Below, one piece after another: positions 63,863 to 64,000 of a stretch of 64,000 nt of DNA (the stretch's first letter is position 1; the number at the start of each line of letters is the position of its first letter). Origin of the DNA: Novosphingobium barchaimii LL02 (GTDB lineage Bacteria; Pseudomonadota; Alphaproteobacteria; Sphingomonadales; Sphingomonadaceae); contig NZ_KQ130455.1 of assembly GCF_001046635.1 (NCBI RefSeq), positions 418,477-482,476 of the forward strand, given 5' to 3'. The notes beneath the pieces were generated by a model. The model worked only from the letters and a program-made list of their open reading frames with translations, searched no databases and was not told where the DNA came from. Both the position numbers and the translations under genes were made by a program.

Positions 63863-64000
63863 CCGTTTGCGAGCAGGCGCGGATGATGGCGAGCACATTG
63901 TCGCATAGCGTGAGCAGCATGGCCCACCTGCTGTCAGCAAATCTGAGCAGAAATCCGCGCTGTTTGCGAGCAGAGGCCAGTATCTTTGCAATCGCCTACA
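63863..64000 (-). repeat. Right terminal inverted repeat, 138 bp
   Basis: This is the counterpart of the left repeat and ends with the final base of the window (reading TTGCAATCGCCTACA). It carries the CTGCTCGCAAAC motif twice on the minus strand, at about 63863-63876 and 63960-63973. Confidence 0.9.

Larger units (their letters stand above)
58368..64000. mobile_element. Transposon with resolvase, DDE transposase and AAA+ ATPase, carrying three cargo genes
   Basis: Both ends read TGTAGGCGnTTGCAA inward and continue as 138-bp imperfect inverted repeats. The right end is the last base of the window. Inside are, from left to right, two minus-strand cargo genes, a plus-strand module of serine resolvase, transposase and ATPase with overlapping genes, and a plus-strand lipoprotein gene. 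The enzyme set places it with heteromeric TnpA/TnpB elements related to Tn552, Tn5053 and Tn7 in a broad sense; the exact family is not assigned. It interrupts an aldehyde dehydrogenase gene. The target-site duplication cannot be checked because the right flank is outside the window. Confidence 0.88.

Noticed and set aside
63738-63920. 60-codon frame inside the right transposon end
   Set aside because: It runs through the terminal repeat, and a similar frame appears in the left repeat; conservation there is explained by transposase binding sites.

Overview
The window is a high-GC stretch of an alphaproteobacterial genome, most likely a sphingomonad (Sphingobium/Novosphingobium-like). The evidence is three full-length TonB-dependent receptors with DIVVTA/EITVTA-type boxes, many catabolic oxidoreductases, spinster- and AAHS-type MFS carriers, a PQQ alcohol dehydrogenase, and protein sequences of typical sphingomonad style. 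No rRNA, tRNA or CRISPR array was seen. The DNA reads as accessory and catabolic, with many scars of gene loss and transposition.

Layout. 0-4.3 kb: partial TetX-like FAD monooxygenase, a small membrane protein, a 2H phosphoesterase, a GNAT acetyltransferase, a membrane protein with a soluble tail, and a 44-codon integrase stub. 4.4-7.0 kb: katG broken by one extra base, and the C-terminal relic of an alpha/beta hydrolase. 7.0-14.1 kb: a TetR gene divergent from an electrophile/aldehyde-type operon (DJ-1/PfpI, DUF1330, two aldehyde dehydrogenases, exported hydrolase, SDR, SnoaL-like), with three copies of a TAGAC..GTCTA palindrome between them. 14.4-27.3 kb: a GntR gene, then TonB receptor, CoA ligase, Tat-exported GH3 glycosidase, SCP-x thiolase plus DUF35 partner, AAHS MFS carrier, DAACS symporter and M20 hydrolase. 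This looks like scavenging of a conjugated (glycoside and/or amino-acid amide) carboxylic acid. 27.4-28.5 kb: IS5-family relic and hairpins.

28.5-41.6 kb, all on the minus strand: TonB receptor, two NtaA/SnaA-type FMN monooxygenases flanking a complete Opp/Dpp-type ABC importer, then serine acetyltransferase and a cystine/dicarboxylate-type symporter. The best reading is organosulfur uptake, desulfurisation and cysteine synthesis. 41.9-42.5 kb: a scar joining a headless ROK regulator to a TonB plug fragment. 42.6-47.1 kb: two SDR genes, two TetR genes, an HDAC-fold deacetylase and a small conserved protein. 47.1-58.4 kb, all minus: aldehyde dehydrogenase (5' end cut off), PQQ alcohol dehydrogenase-cytochrome c, P450, ThuA-like protein, TonB receptor, CoA ligase and MFS. 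This forms an oxidation ladder from hydrocarbon or terpenoid to alcohol, aldehyde, acid and acyl-CoA.

58,368-64,000: an apparently complete transposon of 5.6 kb that ends on the last base of the window. It has 138-bp imperfect terminal inverted repeats starting TGTAGGCG, a serine resolvase, a DDE transposase, an AAA+ ATPase, and three cargo genes of unknown function: a two-gene membrane unit whose larger protein has two acyl-carrier-like segments, and a lipoprotein. It is inserted inside the aldehyde dehydrogenase gene, so the missing front of that gene should lie just beyond base 64,000. The transposon with its uncharacterised cargo is the best candidate here for something undescribed.
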